Shown: positions 7,688 through 15,729 of the stretch, in pieces
Numbering within the stretch: position 1 is the first letter of the stretch
Layout of the letters: the number at the start of each line of letters is the position of its first letter
NCBI GenBank assembly: GCA_050329575.1
Contig: JBHJOP010000105.1
Span: forward strand, 1-34,245
Length of the DNA stretch: 34,245 nt
From: JAUXFS01 sp050329575
GTDB taxonomy: Bacteria > Pseudomonadota > Alphaproteobacteria > Rhodospirillales > Defluviicoccaceae
Direction: 5' to 3'
Notes under the pieces: generated by a model
What the model was told of the DNA's origin: nothing
Databases searched by the model: none
Seen by the model: the letters and a program-made list of their open reading frames with translations, nothing else
Program-made: the position numbers and the translations under genes

Positions 7688-9262
7688 TCAGCCGCCGGCG
7701 GCGGCCGGCGGCGGCGCGTTGTAGCGGCGGAAGAAGGCGAGGAAGTCGGCCGCCGGCAGCGGCTTCGAGAAGTGCCAGCCCTGGGCGAGGGCGACGCCGC
7801 GCTCGCGCAGGTAGATCATCTGCGCCTCCGTCTCGACACCCTCGGCGATGATCCGGAGACCGAGCTGGTTCGCCATCTCGATGATGATCGCGGCGAGCCC
7901 GGACGACGCCGCCGCGGTGCCGATGGTCGCGACGAACGCCTTGTCGATCTTCAGGTAGTCGAGGCGGAACTTCCCGACGTAGGCGAGGCTGGAGTAGCCG
8001 GTGCCGAAATCGTCGATCGCCACTTCCGAGCCGAGCGCGGCGAGCCCGTCGATCACCCGCTGGCAGCCCTCGTCGTCGACCAACCCGCGCTCGGTGACCT
8101 CGAACAGCAGCTGCCGCGGCTCGATGCCGGCCTCCTCGGCGGCGTGTTTGGCGTCGGCGATCACCTCCAGGTCGACGAAGTGGGCCGGTGCCAGATTGAC
8201 GGCGATGTGGGCCTCGGCGTGTTCGCGCAGCAGCGCCCCCATCTCCTTGCCCACTTCGCGCATCAGCCAGCGGGTGATCGGCACGATCACCCCGGTCTCC
8301 TCGGCCAGCGCGATGAACAGATCGGGCGGCACCAGTCCGCGGACCGGATGGCGCCAGCGGATCAGCGCCTCGGCGCCGACGCAGCGGTCGCGCTGCAGAT
8401 CGATCACCGGCTGGTAGTGGACCTCGAACTCCTGGTCCTCGAGGGCATCGGTCAACTCGTCCGCGAACGACGACCGCCGACCGGCGAGGTGGACCGCGGC
8501 CGCCACCAGCGCCAGCCCGGCGAGGCCCCCGAGGGCGCCGTTGAGCATCAGGTTGCGGCGCCAGTCGGCGAGAGCCCAGGCGCGGGTGGCCGAGGCGGTG
8601 ACGCTGGTCTCGAACAGGCTGGTCTCGCGGGTAGCGCTCAGCCTCTCGGTCGCCGGCGGCGGCGCATCGCCGTGACCGGCGAGCCGCTGGCCGGCCATCG
8701 TCACCACCGCCGTGCCGTCGGTGCCGAGCGCGTCGGCCGGCAGCGCGCCGAACAAGAGATCGGGCGGGATCAGCACCCCGATCCAGCCGCCGTGGCGCAA
8801 CCGATGGCCGGCGACGATCGAGAGGCCGGGAAAGAAGTCGGTCTCGATCGGCGGCGTGAACGCGACCAGCGACCCGGCCGGAACGATCACCGTCGGCGGC
8901 CCGTGAACCGGGATCGGCCGCTGCAGCTTGCCGAACGAGGTGCATTCGAGCCGGTTGTCGGGGGAGACATAGGCGATCCCGCGAAACGCATAGAGGGCAG
9001 CGGCCTTGGCGCGCATTTCGAGGATCAGGGTGTCGCTGCAGCCGGCACGGGCGAACCAGGCGAGATCGGCGAGGGTTCCCTCCGCCGTCCACAGCACCTG
9101 CCCGACGTGGTCCGCGAGTTGCGCGGCGACCTGTCCGACCCGGGTCTCGCCGCGATGGATCGCCGCTCCGCGGGTGAAGGCGAGGCTGGCGACCACCGGC
9201 AGCAGCGCAAGGAACGCCGCGCCGACGGCAAAAAAGACCCTGCGCGTCGTCCGTCGCGTCAC
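7688..9262 (-). CDS. EAL-domain c-di-GMP phosphodiesterase with CSS-like periplasmic sensor
   Basis: A 524-residue inner-membrane protein. The start is GTG at 9262, with GGAGG 6 nt upstream. TM1 is at about residues 9-29 and TM2 at about 238-260; between them lies a periplasmic domain with Cys75 in GCSD and Cys107 in LECTSFG, the layout of the CSS-motif sensor, in which two cysteines form a redox-controlled disulfide. The third motif residue here is Asp rather than Ser. The EAL domain occupies about 270-515 and looks active: GAEALIRWRHP (EAL 298-300), NLAPAHF, FEVTERG, DDFGTGYSSL, LKIDKAF, EGVE, and AQGWHFSKP. The family hydrolyses c-di-GMP to pGpG, lowering the signal that favours sessile growth. 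It lies downstream of the dioxygenase gene with about 90 bp between them. Confidence 0.93.
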   Translation of the reverse strand: MTRRTTRRVFFAVGAAFLALLPVVASLAFTRGAAIHRGETRVGQVAAQLADHVGQVLWTAEGTLADLAWFARAGCSDTLILEMRAKAAALYAFRGIAYVSPDNRLECTSFGKLQRPIPVHGPPTVIVPAGSLVAFTPPIETDFFPGLSIVAGHRLRHGGWIGVLIPPDLLFGALPADALGTDGTAVVTMAGQRLAGHGDAPPPATERLSATRETSLFETSVTASATRAWALADWRRNLMLNGALGGLAGLALVAAAVHLAGRRSSFADELTDALEDQEFEVHYQPVIDLQRDRCVGAEALIRWRHPVRGLVPPDLFIALAEETGVIVPITRWLMREVGKEMGALLREHAEAHIAVNLAPAHFVDLEVIADAKHAAEEAGIEPRQLLFEVTERGLVDDEGCQRVIDGLAALGSEVAIDDFGTGYSSLAYVGKFRLDYLKIDKAFVATIGTAAASSGLAAIIIEMANQLGLRIIAEGVETEAQMIYLRERGVALAQGWHFSKPLPAADFLAFFRRYNAPPPAAAGG

Positions 9263-9349
9263 CGTGGTCCTCCGTCACCCCGTCGCCGGCCGATCTTCGC
9301 CGGTCTCGCCGCCGAAGTCCACCGCCGCCCGGCGCCGGCCGTCCGGTCG

Positions 9350-10051
9350 CTAGGCGGGGCCGGCCAGCACGATGTCGAACACGCCGGCGAGCGCTCCCGC
9401 CTCGACCTCCGGCGCGGGCGCGAGGGCGACGAGGACGGCGGCGCGGGCGGCGGGATCGGTGATCCGCCGCAGCAGGAAATCGCCGTCGTTGAGGGGCTCG
9501 CCCTCGACGTACATCTGGGTGATCAGCGGCGGCCGCCCCGGCGCGGTGACCGCGAAGTGGATGTGAGGGGTGCGGCCCGGATAGGGCACCGGACGAATGG
9601 TCCGGAACCGGTAGCCGCCGTCGGGCGCGCTCTCGGTGCGCCCGTAGCCCTGGAAGCCGGGATCACGGCCGCCGCCGTCGCGGGGATGGTGGTAGGCGCC
9701 GAAGGCGTCGCACTGCCAGATCTCGACCAGCGCCCCGGGCAGCGGCCGGCCGTCGGGGTCGAGGATGCGCCCGGCGACGTGCGTGACCGTGCCCTTCGCC
9801 GGCTCCGACCGGCCGGCGACGGTGACCAGATCGGCGTCCGAGTCGAGCGGCTTGGTCCGTGGGTAGAACGGCCCGGCGGTCTGGCGCGGGGTCGGCGTCA
9901 GGCCGGCGAGGGCGGGCGCGGCGAGGGTGACGGCGGCGCTCGTCAAGGCGGTCGTCAGTGCCCGCCGCCGGGTGAGCAGTGGTCCGCCGATCGACGCGCC
10001 GCCCCGGCCGTCGGTGACGGCGCCGCCCCTGTGCCGCAGGTCGATGTCCAT
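9350..10051 (-). CDS. Intradiol ring-cleavage dioxygenase, exported (Tat-type signal)
   Basis: A 233-residue protein related to protocatechuate 3,4-dioxygenase beta subunits. The ATG at 10051 follows a GAGGA ribosome site. Near residues 26-50 a twin-arginine signal (LLTRRRALTTALTSAAVTLAAPALA) suggests export after folding with iron. The domain shows QTAGPFYP, HVAGRILDPDGRPLPGALVEIWQCDAFGAY, and the ferric-ligand set: Tyr in GAYHHP, Tyr in PVPYPGR and two His in TPHIHF. Relatives open catechol-type rings between the two hydroxyls using Fe(III) and O2. Exported members are poorly characterised, and the substrate cannot be told. No other aromatic-degradation genes are nearby, so a lone periplasmic enzyme acting on environmental phenolics is an inference. 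Confidence 0.9.
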   Translation of the reverse strand: MDIDLRHRGGAVTDGRGGASIGGPLLTRRRALTTALTSAAVTLAAPALAGLTPTPRQTAGPFYPRTKPLDSDADLVTVAGRSEPAKGTVTHVAGRILDPDGRPLPGALVEIWQCDAFGAYHHPRDGGGRDPGFQGYGRTESAPDGGYRFRTIRPVPYPGRTPHIHFAVTAPGRPPLITQMYVEGEPLNDGDFLLRRITDPAARAAVLVALAPAPEVEAGALAGVFDIVLAGPA

Positions 10052-10119
10052 CCGTCCGGTCCTCGTGCTGTCGCAGATGCCTTGCGGAGGATGTGGCCCC
10101 TCGTGCGGCGCGCCGCCAG

Positions 10120-10629
10120 TCACCGCCCGCCGAATGCGCCCCGCTCCCGCCGCCGCACCCGGGATTCGGCGAGCGCCTCGGCGAATCCGTCGAGGGCGAG
10201 GTGCTCGTCGCGGGGCGCGGTGCCGGCGGCCGCGAACGACCGCACCACCAGATGGCGGCCGAGCCGCATCTCGTCGACGAGATCGGCCGCCGCGACGCCG
10301 CGCCAGACGGCCTCGCCGACCCGGTTGGGGTAGGCCCCATGGGGCGGATTGGCATCGACGCGCAGGTACACGGGCGAGCCGGGAACGACCCCGCCACGCA
10401 CCCGGACGACGACCCAGTAGACGCCGTCGGCCTCTTCGCCGACGACGATCTCGCTCCGTCCGTCGAACAGCGTCGGCGGCGGGGCCTGCAGGGTGCACCA
10501 GTGGCGCCGGGTCGGCTCGTCGTAGGCGCAGAGGACGCTCCAGTCGCCGAACGTCGCCATGTAGGTGACATAGGCCGCCGCCGCCGCCAACGCCGCCGCC
10601 GGCCAGAGCGTCGCGGCGAGGGCGATCAC
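10120..10629 (-). CDS. IalB-like secreted protein
   Basis: A 169-residue protein if started at GTG 10629; a TTG at 10704 would add 25 residues before the same hydrophobic signal segment (VIALAATLWPAAALAAAA). Neither start has a strong ribosome site at ideal spacing, so the 5' end is uncertain. The mature N-terminus reads ATFGDWSVLCAYDEPTRRHWCTLQAP, the Gly-Asp-Trp, Cys and Cys-x-x-Gln pattern of the invasion-associated locus B family common in alphaproteobacteria. A mostly beta domain follows (GVYWVVVRVRGGVVPGSPVYLRVD). Family members are periplasmic or outer-membrane associated with unclear function, and the family name does not imply virulence. The next gene downstream is the dioxygenase. 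Confidence 0.72.
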   Translation of the reverse strand: MIALAATLWPAAALAAAAAYVTYMATFGDWSVLCAYDEPTRRHWCTLQAPPPTLFDGRSEIVVGEEADGVYWVVVRVRGGVVPGSPVYLRVDANPPHGAYPNRVGEAVWRGVAAADLVDEMRLGRHLVVRSFAAAGTAPRDEHLALDGFAEALAESRVRRRERGAFGGR

Positions 10630-10698
10630 CGCCGCCGCGAGGCGCGGCGCCGGACGGGGGCTGGCATTCTTCCCCCTGTGATGGTAAGATGCCCTGTC

Positions 10699-11064
10699 AT
10701 GCAATCCGAGATAGTCCTCCGATGGGCCGGTCGCCTCGCGATCGGAGCGGCGGCGGGTCTGCTGGCCGCGAGCGTGATCGGCCGCGCCGAGGCCGGCCGC
10801 TACGCGCGATCGGAGCGGCCGTACTGGGAGGTCGGCCGCCTCGATCCGGCGCTCACCGACGCCTGCCGCCGGTCGGTGTTCAACCAGATCCACGACCAGC
10901 GACTGCACATCGGCTTCGGCGGCGAGGCGGGCGCCGGGACCGTCGGCGTCGCCAAGCTGGGTTGGAACCTGCGCGATCTCACCGGCCTCGCCCGCCCCCG
11001 CGTCACCTACCACTTCTTCAACGACGGTCATTCCACCTGCAGGGTGTTCGTGGCCGGCCGCTGA
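10699..11064 (+). CDS. Small secreted hypothetical protein
   Basis: A 121-residue protein from ATG 10699; ATG 10681 in the same frame would add six residues. A signal peptide is evident (RWAGRLAIGAAAGLLAASVIGRAEA). The mature part contains two cysteines (DACRRSVF and HSTCRVFV) that could form one disulfide, and a HIGFGGEAGAGTVGVAKLGWNLRDL segment. I recognise no family. It is divergent from the IalB-like gene with a very short shared promoter region, and is convergent with the cytochrome c gene 50 bp away. Confidence 0.65.
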   Translation: MQSEIVLRWAGRLAIGAAAGLLAASVIGRAEAGRYARSERPYWEVGRLDPALTDACRRSVFNQIHDQRLHIGFGGEAGAGTVGVAKLGWNLRDLTGLARPRVTYHFFNDGHSTCRVFVAGR

Positions 11065-11113
11065 GGCGCCGCCGCCGTGGCGTCGCGGGCCCACGGGATC
11101 GACGCCGATCCGT

Positions 11114-11557
11114 TCAGCGCTGGGGACCGAGGGTCTTCAGGTAGTCGATGATCTCGCGCCGCAGCTCGGCATCGGCGATGCGGATGGTCTTCGTGGAGCC
11201 GGGCGCGAAGGCACGCGCGTCCGCCAGATAGCGGTCGAGATCGTCCTCCGACCAGGTTCCCCCCTTTGCCAGCAGCGCCTGAGAATAGGCGTACCAGTTG
11301 CGCGCGCGCGCCTTCTCGGCGCCGACGATGCCATACAGTCCGGGCGCGACCCGGAACGACCCCCCCGCCTCCAGGCTGTGGCAGACGACGCAGTCGCGGG
11401 CGACGGTGTCGGCGCCCCACGACTTCGGCGCGTAGCGGGGGGTCGCATCGGCGGCCGCGGCGGGCGATGCCGCGGCGAGCAATCCGGCCACCGGCACGGC
11501 GACGAGCAGGCGGCGGGCGGCCATCCGGCCGCAGGCGAACGATCCAGACCTGGCCAT
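11114..11557 (-). CDS. Class I-type monohaem cytochrome c lacking an axial Met
   Basis: A 147-residue secreted protein with ATG at 11557 preceded by GGGAGGA. The signal peptide runs to about AAAADA at residue 37. The single haem motif CVVCH is at residues 56-60, followed by APGLYGIVG, WYAYSQALLAKGGTWSEDDLDRYL and a C-terminal helix IIDYLKTLGPQR, as in class I cytochromes c. The segment that normally carries the sixth ligand (PGTKM in relatives) reads PGSTKTIRI. No Met or His occurs anywhere after the haem motif, so Met/His coordination is excluded. A five-coordinate or Lys-ligated haem is possible, suggesting a sensor or gas-binding role or altered redox potential. It is transcribed convergently with the preceding small protein gene. 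Confidence 0.9.
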   Translation of the reverse strand: MARSGSFACGRMAARRLLVAVPVAGLLAAASPAAAADATPRYAPKSWGADTVARDCVVCHSLEAGGSFRVAPGLYGIVGAEKARARNWYAYSQALLAKGGTWSEDDLDRYLADARAFAPGSTKTIRIADAELRREIIDYLKTLGPQR

Positions 11558-11694
11558 CACTCGATCCTCCCCGCCGTTGTTCCGTGGTCTCCAGCCACTC
11601 TGGCGAGTATAACCGAAGTGATCGGCGGGCAATACCCCGATGCGTCGGCACCGGACGGCTTCGCGCGGCGGACCCAGGGTGGGGGAGGGGCGGC

Positions 11695-12963
11695 ATGAGC
11701 AGGTTCACGGCGGCGGAATGGCAGCGCATCCGTGACCGGCTGAACGCCGAACCCGGTCGCTACGGGCTGCCGGCCCGCGTCTACGGCTCGGCCGTCCTCG
11801 CCTCCGCCAACGTCCGCAAGCTCGGGGCCCGGAGCCGCCGCGACGCCCACACTTGGCAGTTCTTCGCCGACGTGTTCCGCCACTTCGATCTGCTGGCGGT
11901 GCAGGAGGTGCTGGACGACATGGACGGACTGCGCCACATCGCGGCGCTGATGGGCGACGGCTTTGGTCTGGTGGTCTCCGACACCACCGGCTCGTTCCCC
12001 AACGAGGGCGGGCTCGCCGAACGGCTGGCGTTCGTGTTCAACTGGTCGGTGGTGCAGCGCAAGGAGCTGGTCACCGACGTGACCTACGACCGCACCAAGG
12101 TGCTGGAGATCCTGTTCGACAACGACCGGGTGATCCACGAGGCGATCCAGAAGGCGCGCGACGATCCGGCCTATCGCCGCAAGCTGCAGGACTACGAGGA
12201 GCGGCTGCGCAAGTTCGAGGCGGAGGGAGGGCGGCGACCGGTCAGGCCCTCGTTGCCCGTCAAGATGCCGGTGTTCCTGTCCTTCATCCGCACGCCGTTC
12301 GCGGTGATGTTCGAGATCCGCGGCCACCCGGGGGCCGAGCGCTACACCTTCCTCGCGGTCAACGCCCACCTCTACTACGGCACCTACATCGACGACCGCC
12401 GTCAGGAGTTCGACGCGCTGATGGCCTGGATCATGGGCCGGGTGCAGCAGGGCGACGTCAACGACTCGCTCAACATCGTGCTGCTCGGCGATCTCAATCT
12501 CGACTTCGACAACCCCGACAACGACCGGCCGCGCATCGTCGAGCTGATCGACCGGCTGAACCGGACGGGCGGCAGGCAGGTGGAGGTGTACTTCCCGTTC
12601 CTGCACCCCCATCCGCCGACCGCCGGCCAGCAACTGATGGGCCGCGACGGCCGGCTGCTGCGCACCAACGCCCGGCTCAGCGAGACCTTCGATCAGATCG
12701 GCCTGTTCTCCCGCGATGCGCGGCTGAAGCGGCTCGACAACCTGAGGGCCGGCGTGGCCGAGCGGGGACCGGATTTCGGCGTCTTCGACTTCGTCAACCT
12801 GTTCAGCGAGGCCCTGCTCGAGCGGACGTTCGACGAGTTGTCGGCGGCCGAACGGCAAGCATTCGTCGCCCGCTTCGAACACGCGGTCAGCGACCACATG
12901 CCGCTGTGGTTCCGCATCCCGCTGCCCGACGTCGAGCCGGGACGCGCCGCCCGCCCGCCGTGA
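11695..12963 (+). CDS. Endonuclease/exonuclease/phosphatase-family protein
   Basis: A 422-residue cytoplasmic protein; ATG at 11695 follows GGGGGAGGGG. The EEP fold residues are in order: the Asn of SANVRKL, catalytic Glu in LAVQEV, NAHLYYG, GDLNLDFD (Asp/Asn pair) and the final SDHMPLWF. These are the metal-dependent phosphodiesterase signatures of the DNase I / exonuclease III superfamily. A charged insertion (about residues 155-190, AIQKARDDPAYRRKLQDYEERLRK region) is probably helical. Substrate is not deducible: nucleic acid, phosphoinositide or another phosphodiester are all possible. The stop codon sits in a 14-bp tandem duplication. The gene is convergent with the PAS-GGDEF gene. Confidence 0.88.
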   Translation: MSRFTAAEWQRIRDRLNAEPGRYGLPARVYGSAVLASANVRKLGARSRRDAHTWQFFADVFRHFDLLAVQEVLDDMDGLRHIAALMGDGFGLVVSDTTGSFPNEGGLAERLAFVFNWSVVQRKELVTDVTYDRTKVLEILFDNDRVIHEAIQKARDDPAYRRKLQDYEERLRKFEAEGGRRPVRPSLPVKMPVFLSFIRTPFAVMFEIRGHPGAERYTFLAVNAHLYYGTYIDDRRQEFDALMAWIMGRVQQGDVNDSLNIVLLGDLNLDFDNPDNDRPRIVELIDRLNRTGGRQVEVYFPFLHPHPPTAGQQLMGRDGRLLRTNARLSETFDQIGLFSRDARLKRLDNLRAGVAERGPDFGVFDFVNLFSEALLERTFDELSAAERQAFVARFEHAVSDHMPLWFRIPLPDVEPGRAARPP

Positions 12964-13007
12964 TCCGCCCGCCGTGATCCGCCCGCCGGGGCGGTCGATC
13001 GGGGCCG

Positions 13008-14090
13008 TCAGAGGACGGTCATTTCCCAGTGACAGAGTTCGCTCCGCCGGCCGGTCGCGCGGGCCGGGTCGTCGTCGGCGAGCGGCGCGATCGGTGGCCC
13101 CGACCGGCGGGGGCCGGCCGCCGCGTCCGCGGACGCGACAGAGCGACCGCCGCCCCCGGTCTTGGCGCGATACATTGCCGCGTCCGCCTTGTCGAGAAGA
13201 CCGCGGGCGTCGCCACCGTCGCCCGGATACAGGCTGACCCCGATGCTCGCCGACAGGCTGATGTCGATGCCGTCGACCCGGAACGGTCGCGACAACCGGT
13301 CGACGATCCGGCGCGCCACCGCGGCGGCGTTGTCCGCGCCCCCGATGTCGGGCAGAACGACCACGAACTCGTCGCCGCCGAGCCTCGCCGCGATGTCGCC
13401 CGGCGCGAGCGCCGACAAGGGAGCGTCGCCCTCGGTGTCGGTCGGCCGGCGCCGCTTCATCCGCACACAGTCGACGAGCCGCTCGCCGACCTGCCCGAGC
13501 AGGGCGTCGCCGGTGTCGTGACCGTGGCTGTCGTTTGCGGACTTGAACGCGTCGAGATCGACGAACAGCACGGCGAGGCCTTCCCGGCGTCGCCGCGCGG
13601 TCGCCAGTCGCTGGTTGAGGAACTCCAACAGGAACACGCGATTGGGCAGGCCGGTCAGGGTGTCGAAATAGGCGAGATGGCGGACCCGTTCCTCGTCCCG
13701 GATCTGCCGGGTCAGGTCGCGGGCGATGCCGACGACGGGATTGCCGTCGGGCGGTCCGGCCCCGGGGTCGACCGCCTCCTGATAGAGGATGATCTCCGCG
13801 CCGTCGGGGCGCCGGTAGCGGCAATGGATTCGGAATCCGCCGCCGCGTCGGCGGGCCCGACGGACCGCCTCGACCACCCGGATGCGATCCCGCGGATGCA
13901 CGGACCGCAGGAAGTGCCGGTAGGAGAGGAGACGGTCGCCGGCATCGAGGCCGAGGATGTCAGCGAGGGCGCGCGAGCAGACGACCGTCTTGCCGTCGCG
14001 CCGCCACTCCCAGAAGCCGATCGGCGCCGCGGCGTTCCCACCGGTCTCGTCGCCGTCGGCGGGTCGGCCGTGGTCGTCGGTTGCCGCCAT
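13008..14090 (-). CDS. PAS-GGDEF diguanylate cyclase
   Basis: A 360-residue soluble protein; ATG at 14090 follows GAGGCGATC. Residues about 22-130 form a PAS domain with its C-terminal motif (GFWEWRRDGK, ALADILGLDAG, the HPRDR turn, VVGIARDLT). The GGDEF domain begins at HLAYFDTLTGLPNR and carries the intact active site RLGGDEF (238-242) plus VDLDAFKSAND for metal and nucleotide binding, so it should make c-di-GMP from two GTP. The allosteric inhibitory site, RxxD five residues before GGDEF, reads APGD here, so product inhibition at the I-site is probably lost. The C-terminal 45 residues are low complexity. An EAL phosphodiesterase lies about 4 kb away. Confidence 0.93.
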   Translation of the reverse strand: MAATDDHGRPADGDETGGNAAAPIGFWEWRRDGKTVVCSRALADILGLDAGDRLLSYRHFLRSVHPRDRIRVVEAVRRARRRGGGFRIHCRYRRPDGAEIILYQEAVDPGAGPPDGNPVVGIARDLTRQIRDEERVRHLAYFDTLTGLPNRVFLLEFLNQRLATARRRREGLAVLFVDLDAFKSANDSHGHDTGDALLGQVGERLVDCVRMKRRRPTDTEGDAPLSALAPGDIAARLGGDEFVVVLPDIGGADNAAAVARRIVDRLSRPFRVDGIDISLSASIGVSLYPGDGGDARGLLDKADAAMYRAKTGGGGRSVASADAAAGPRRSGPPIAPLADDDPARATGRRSELCHWEMTVL

Positions 14091-14241
14091 GATCGCCTCG
14101 ATGCACGCCTCGGGTGCCTCGCGGGCCCGGTCGCGCCGCCGCCTCGATCGTCGGGAGCCGTGCCCCGGCGCCCGGAGGGGCCCAAATGGGGATATTGTTA
14201 GCGGTCCCCGCCCGCCGCCGCAACACCGGCGTGTGCATCGG

Positions 14242-15366
14242 TCACGGCGACACGGTCGCGGCGAGTTGAACGCCGCGGACGGCGGCGGCATAGTCGGGAC
14301 GCAGGCGCCACTTGCGCAGCACCTGAATCGCCTGCTCCTGGTGCAGGAACTCGTAGAACGCCTCGGCCTTTCGGGTGTCGATGCGGATCTGCGCCCGCAG
14401 CTGCGGCCGCGCCATCCGGCTGAGCGCGAACAACCGCGAGAAGGCGTCGGCGGGAATGCCGACCGCCCGGCAGGCGATGCCGAGGCCCTCGCCCCCCGGC
14501 TCGAACAGGAGCCGCCGCGTGAGGCCGCTGCGCAGGCCGGTGACGCGTGCGAACAGGGCGATGGCGAGGGCGACCTCGCCTTCGGCGAGACTGGCGAGCA
14601 GCAACGCGGGCTCGAGGCGGCCGGTTTGGGCGAGCACGTCGGCCAGCGCGTCGGCGCGGCCCCGCGCCGGCACCTCGGGAATGCCGGCGACCTCGGCGGA
14701 GACCACGCTCTCCATGATTTCGTCGACCAGCATCTCGTCGAGGTCGTGGTGCTGCAGCACGTGCTGGCGGAGGGCGGCGGCGATCCACAGGGTCGTTCGC
14801 CGCGCCGGCTCCTGTGCCAACTCCTCCCGGCGCACGATCGGCTCGTGAGTGGAATCGACCCTTTTCGCCTGCTCGAGCAGGTAGTCCATGGTCGCCCGGG
14901 CGATCTCGGTCTCCGCATGGTGCAGGAACGTCTCGACAAGGGTGGCCCGGCCGCCGCTCGCCGCAGAGCTCGGAAGGGGATCGCGTTCGCGATTCTCCTT
15001 GAGCGCCAGCATCAACCGGTGCTCCAGGTGGCGGTGGCGGACGATCTCGATGAGGTCCTCCGCCTTCAGGGCCGGACTGCGGGACAGCATCCGGTAAGCG
15101 ACGTCACCGGTGCGCAGCGCGTCCGCGATCTCCGGCGAGCCCTCCGGGGTCGTCGCCAGCGCGTCACAGAACGTCCGGCGCAGCGATCCCTCGATATCGC
15201 CGACGATCTTGTGCAGGATCGACGACATCGACGCACGCTCGCGGTCGGTAAGAAAATCGCCCTTGTCTGAAAATAGATCGGAAATGGTTTCGGCCAAGGC
15301 CGCCCGGCTTTCGACGGTCTTGAGACGAGCCAGGGCGATCAGATAATCGCTGGGCAACCCCGTCAT
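14242..15366 (-). CDS. DUF2336-family protein
   Basis: A 374-residue, nearly all-helical soluble protein. I used ATG 15366; GTG 15390 with a weak GAGAA site is an alternative adding eight residues. The pattern of repeated helices matches DUF2336, a family largely confined to alphaproteobacteria: SRAALAETISDLF, LRTGDVAYRMLSRSPALKAEDLIEIVR, LLEQAKRVDSTHEPIVRREEL, HDLDEMLVDEIMESVVSAE, and RLFALSRMARPQLRAQ. Its function is not established; the helical-repeat shape suggests protein binding. It lies just upstream of the PAS-GGDEF gene on the same strand (151 bp gap), hinting at a signalling link. Its own leader contains strong alternative hairpins. Confidence 0.85.
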   Translation of the reverse strand: MTGLPSDYLIALARLKTVESRAALAETISDLFSDKGDFLTDRERASMSSILHKIVGDIEGSLRRTFCDALATTPEGSPEIADALRTGDVAYRMLSRSPALKAEDLIEIVRHRHLEHRLMLALKENRERDPLPSSAASGGRATLVETFLHHAETEIARATMDYLLEQAKRVDSTHEPIVRREELAQEPARRTTLWIAAALRQHVLQHHDLDEMLVDEIMESVVSAEVAGIPEVPARGRADALADVLAQTGRLEPALLLASLAEGEVALAIALFARVTGLRSGLTRRLLFEPGGEGLGIACRAVGIPADAFSRLFALSRMARPQLRAQIRIDTRKAEAFYEFLHQEQAIQVLRKWRLRPDYAAAVRGVQLAATVSP

Positions 15367-15407
15367 TCCCGCGTTTCCAAGCCGAGGCACGAGTTCTCAT
15401 AAATAAC

Positions 15408-15422
15408 TTGATGCGACATCAA
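15408..15422. promoter_or_regulatory. Operator-like palindrome TTGATG-N3-CATCAA
   Basis: A perfect six-bp dyad with a three-base centre, located 18-56 bp upstream of the possible DUF2336 starts in AT-rich DNA. Its position and symmetry fit a binding site for a dimeric regulator. No regulator is identified. Confidence 0.4.
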
Positions 15423-15445
15423 TTTCACCTCATTTGGGTAAAAAT

Positions 15446-15526
15446 AACGCCGCAATTGTTCTTGTTGATCGCCGATATTATAGAACTTATGCTCTGGTTG
15501 ATTTATTGCGGCGTTCTGACGCCGCA
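15446..15526. repeat. Overlapping inverted repeats able to form alternative hairpins
   Basis: AACGCCGCAAT (15446-15456) is repeated exactly in inverted form at 15505-15515. The second arm also belongs to a perfect 8-bp hairpin, TGCGGCGT-TCTG-ACGCCGCA (15507-15526). The two structures share bases and cannot form together, the arrangement seen in attenuators and RNA switches. Whether it is transcribed, and on which strand, is unknown. Confidence 0.55.
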
Positions 15527-15729
15527 TTGCCGTCCCCATGCAACGAACCGCTAACCTATACGGTGGGGTCTCGAATTGCCATATCTTCGTTCAGCGCGGG
15601 GTTTGCTTTCGGCGATGCCGGTCCCGTTATTTCGAACCGTCCGGTGAATGCTTGGTTCCCCGCTCCCCTGACGCCTTGCGCGAGGGTGCCCTGTGCGCCG
15701 CCGGGATCCCGGCGACGCCGAGGCGCCGA

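Larger units (their letters stand above)
15391..15729. other. AT-rich gene-free region upstream of DUF2336
   Basis: About 340 bases between the DUF2336 start and the end of a small secreted-protein gene. The part from 15391 to 15510 is far more AT-rich than the chromosome around it, as expected for a promoter. It contains the palindrome TTGATGCGACATCAA (15408-15422) and two overlapping inverted repeats described separately. No coding signal is convincing. Confidence 0.55.

Noticed and set aside
7528..7851. A possible gene starting at ATG 7528 after an AAGGAAAAAAG stretch
   Set aside because: The product is almost wholly Arg/Pro/Ala and runs antisense into the EAL gene; this is what GC-rich shadow frames look like.
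10093..10680. Long plus-strand extension upstream of the small secreted protein
   Set aside because: It is antisense to the IalB-like gene and low complexity; the signal peptide sets the start near 10699.
15391..15729. A tRNA or other classical RNA gene in the AT-rich region
   Set aside because: No cloverleaf, T-loop motif or anticodon arm could be found on either strand.
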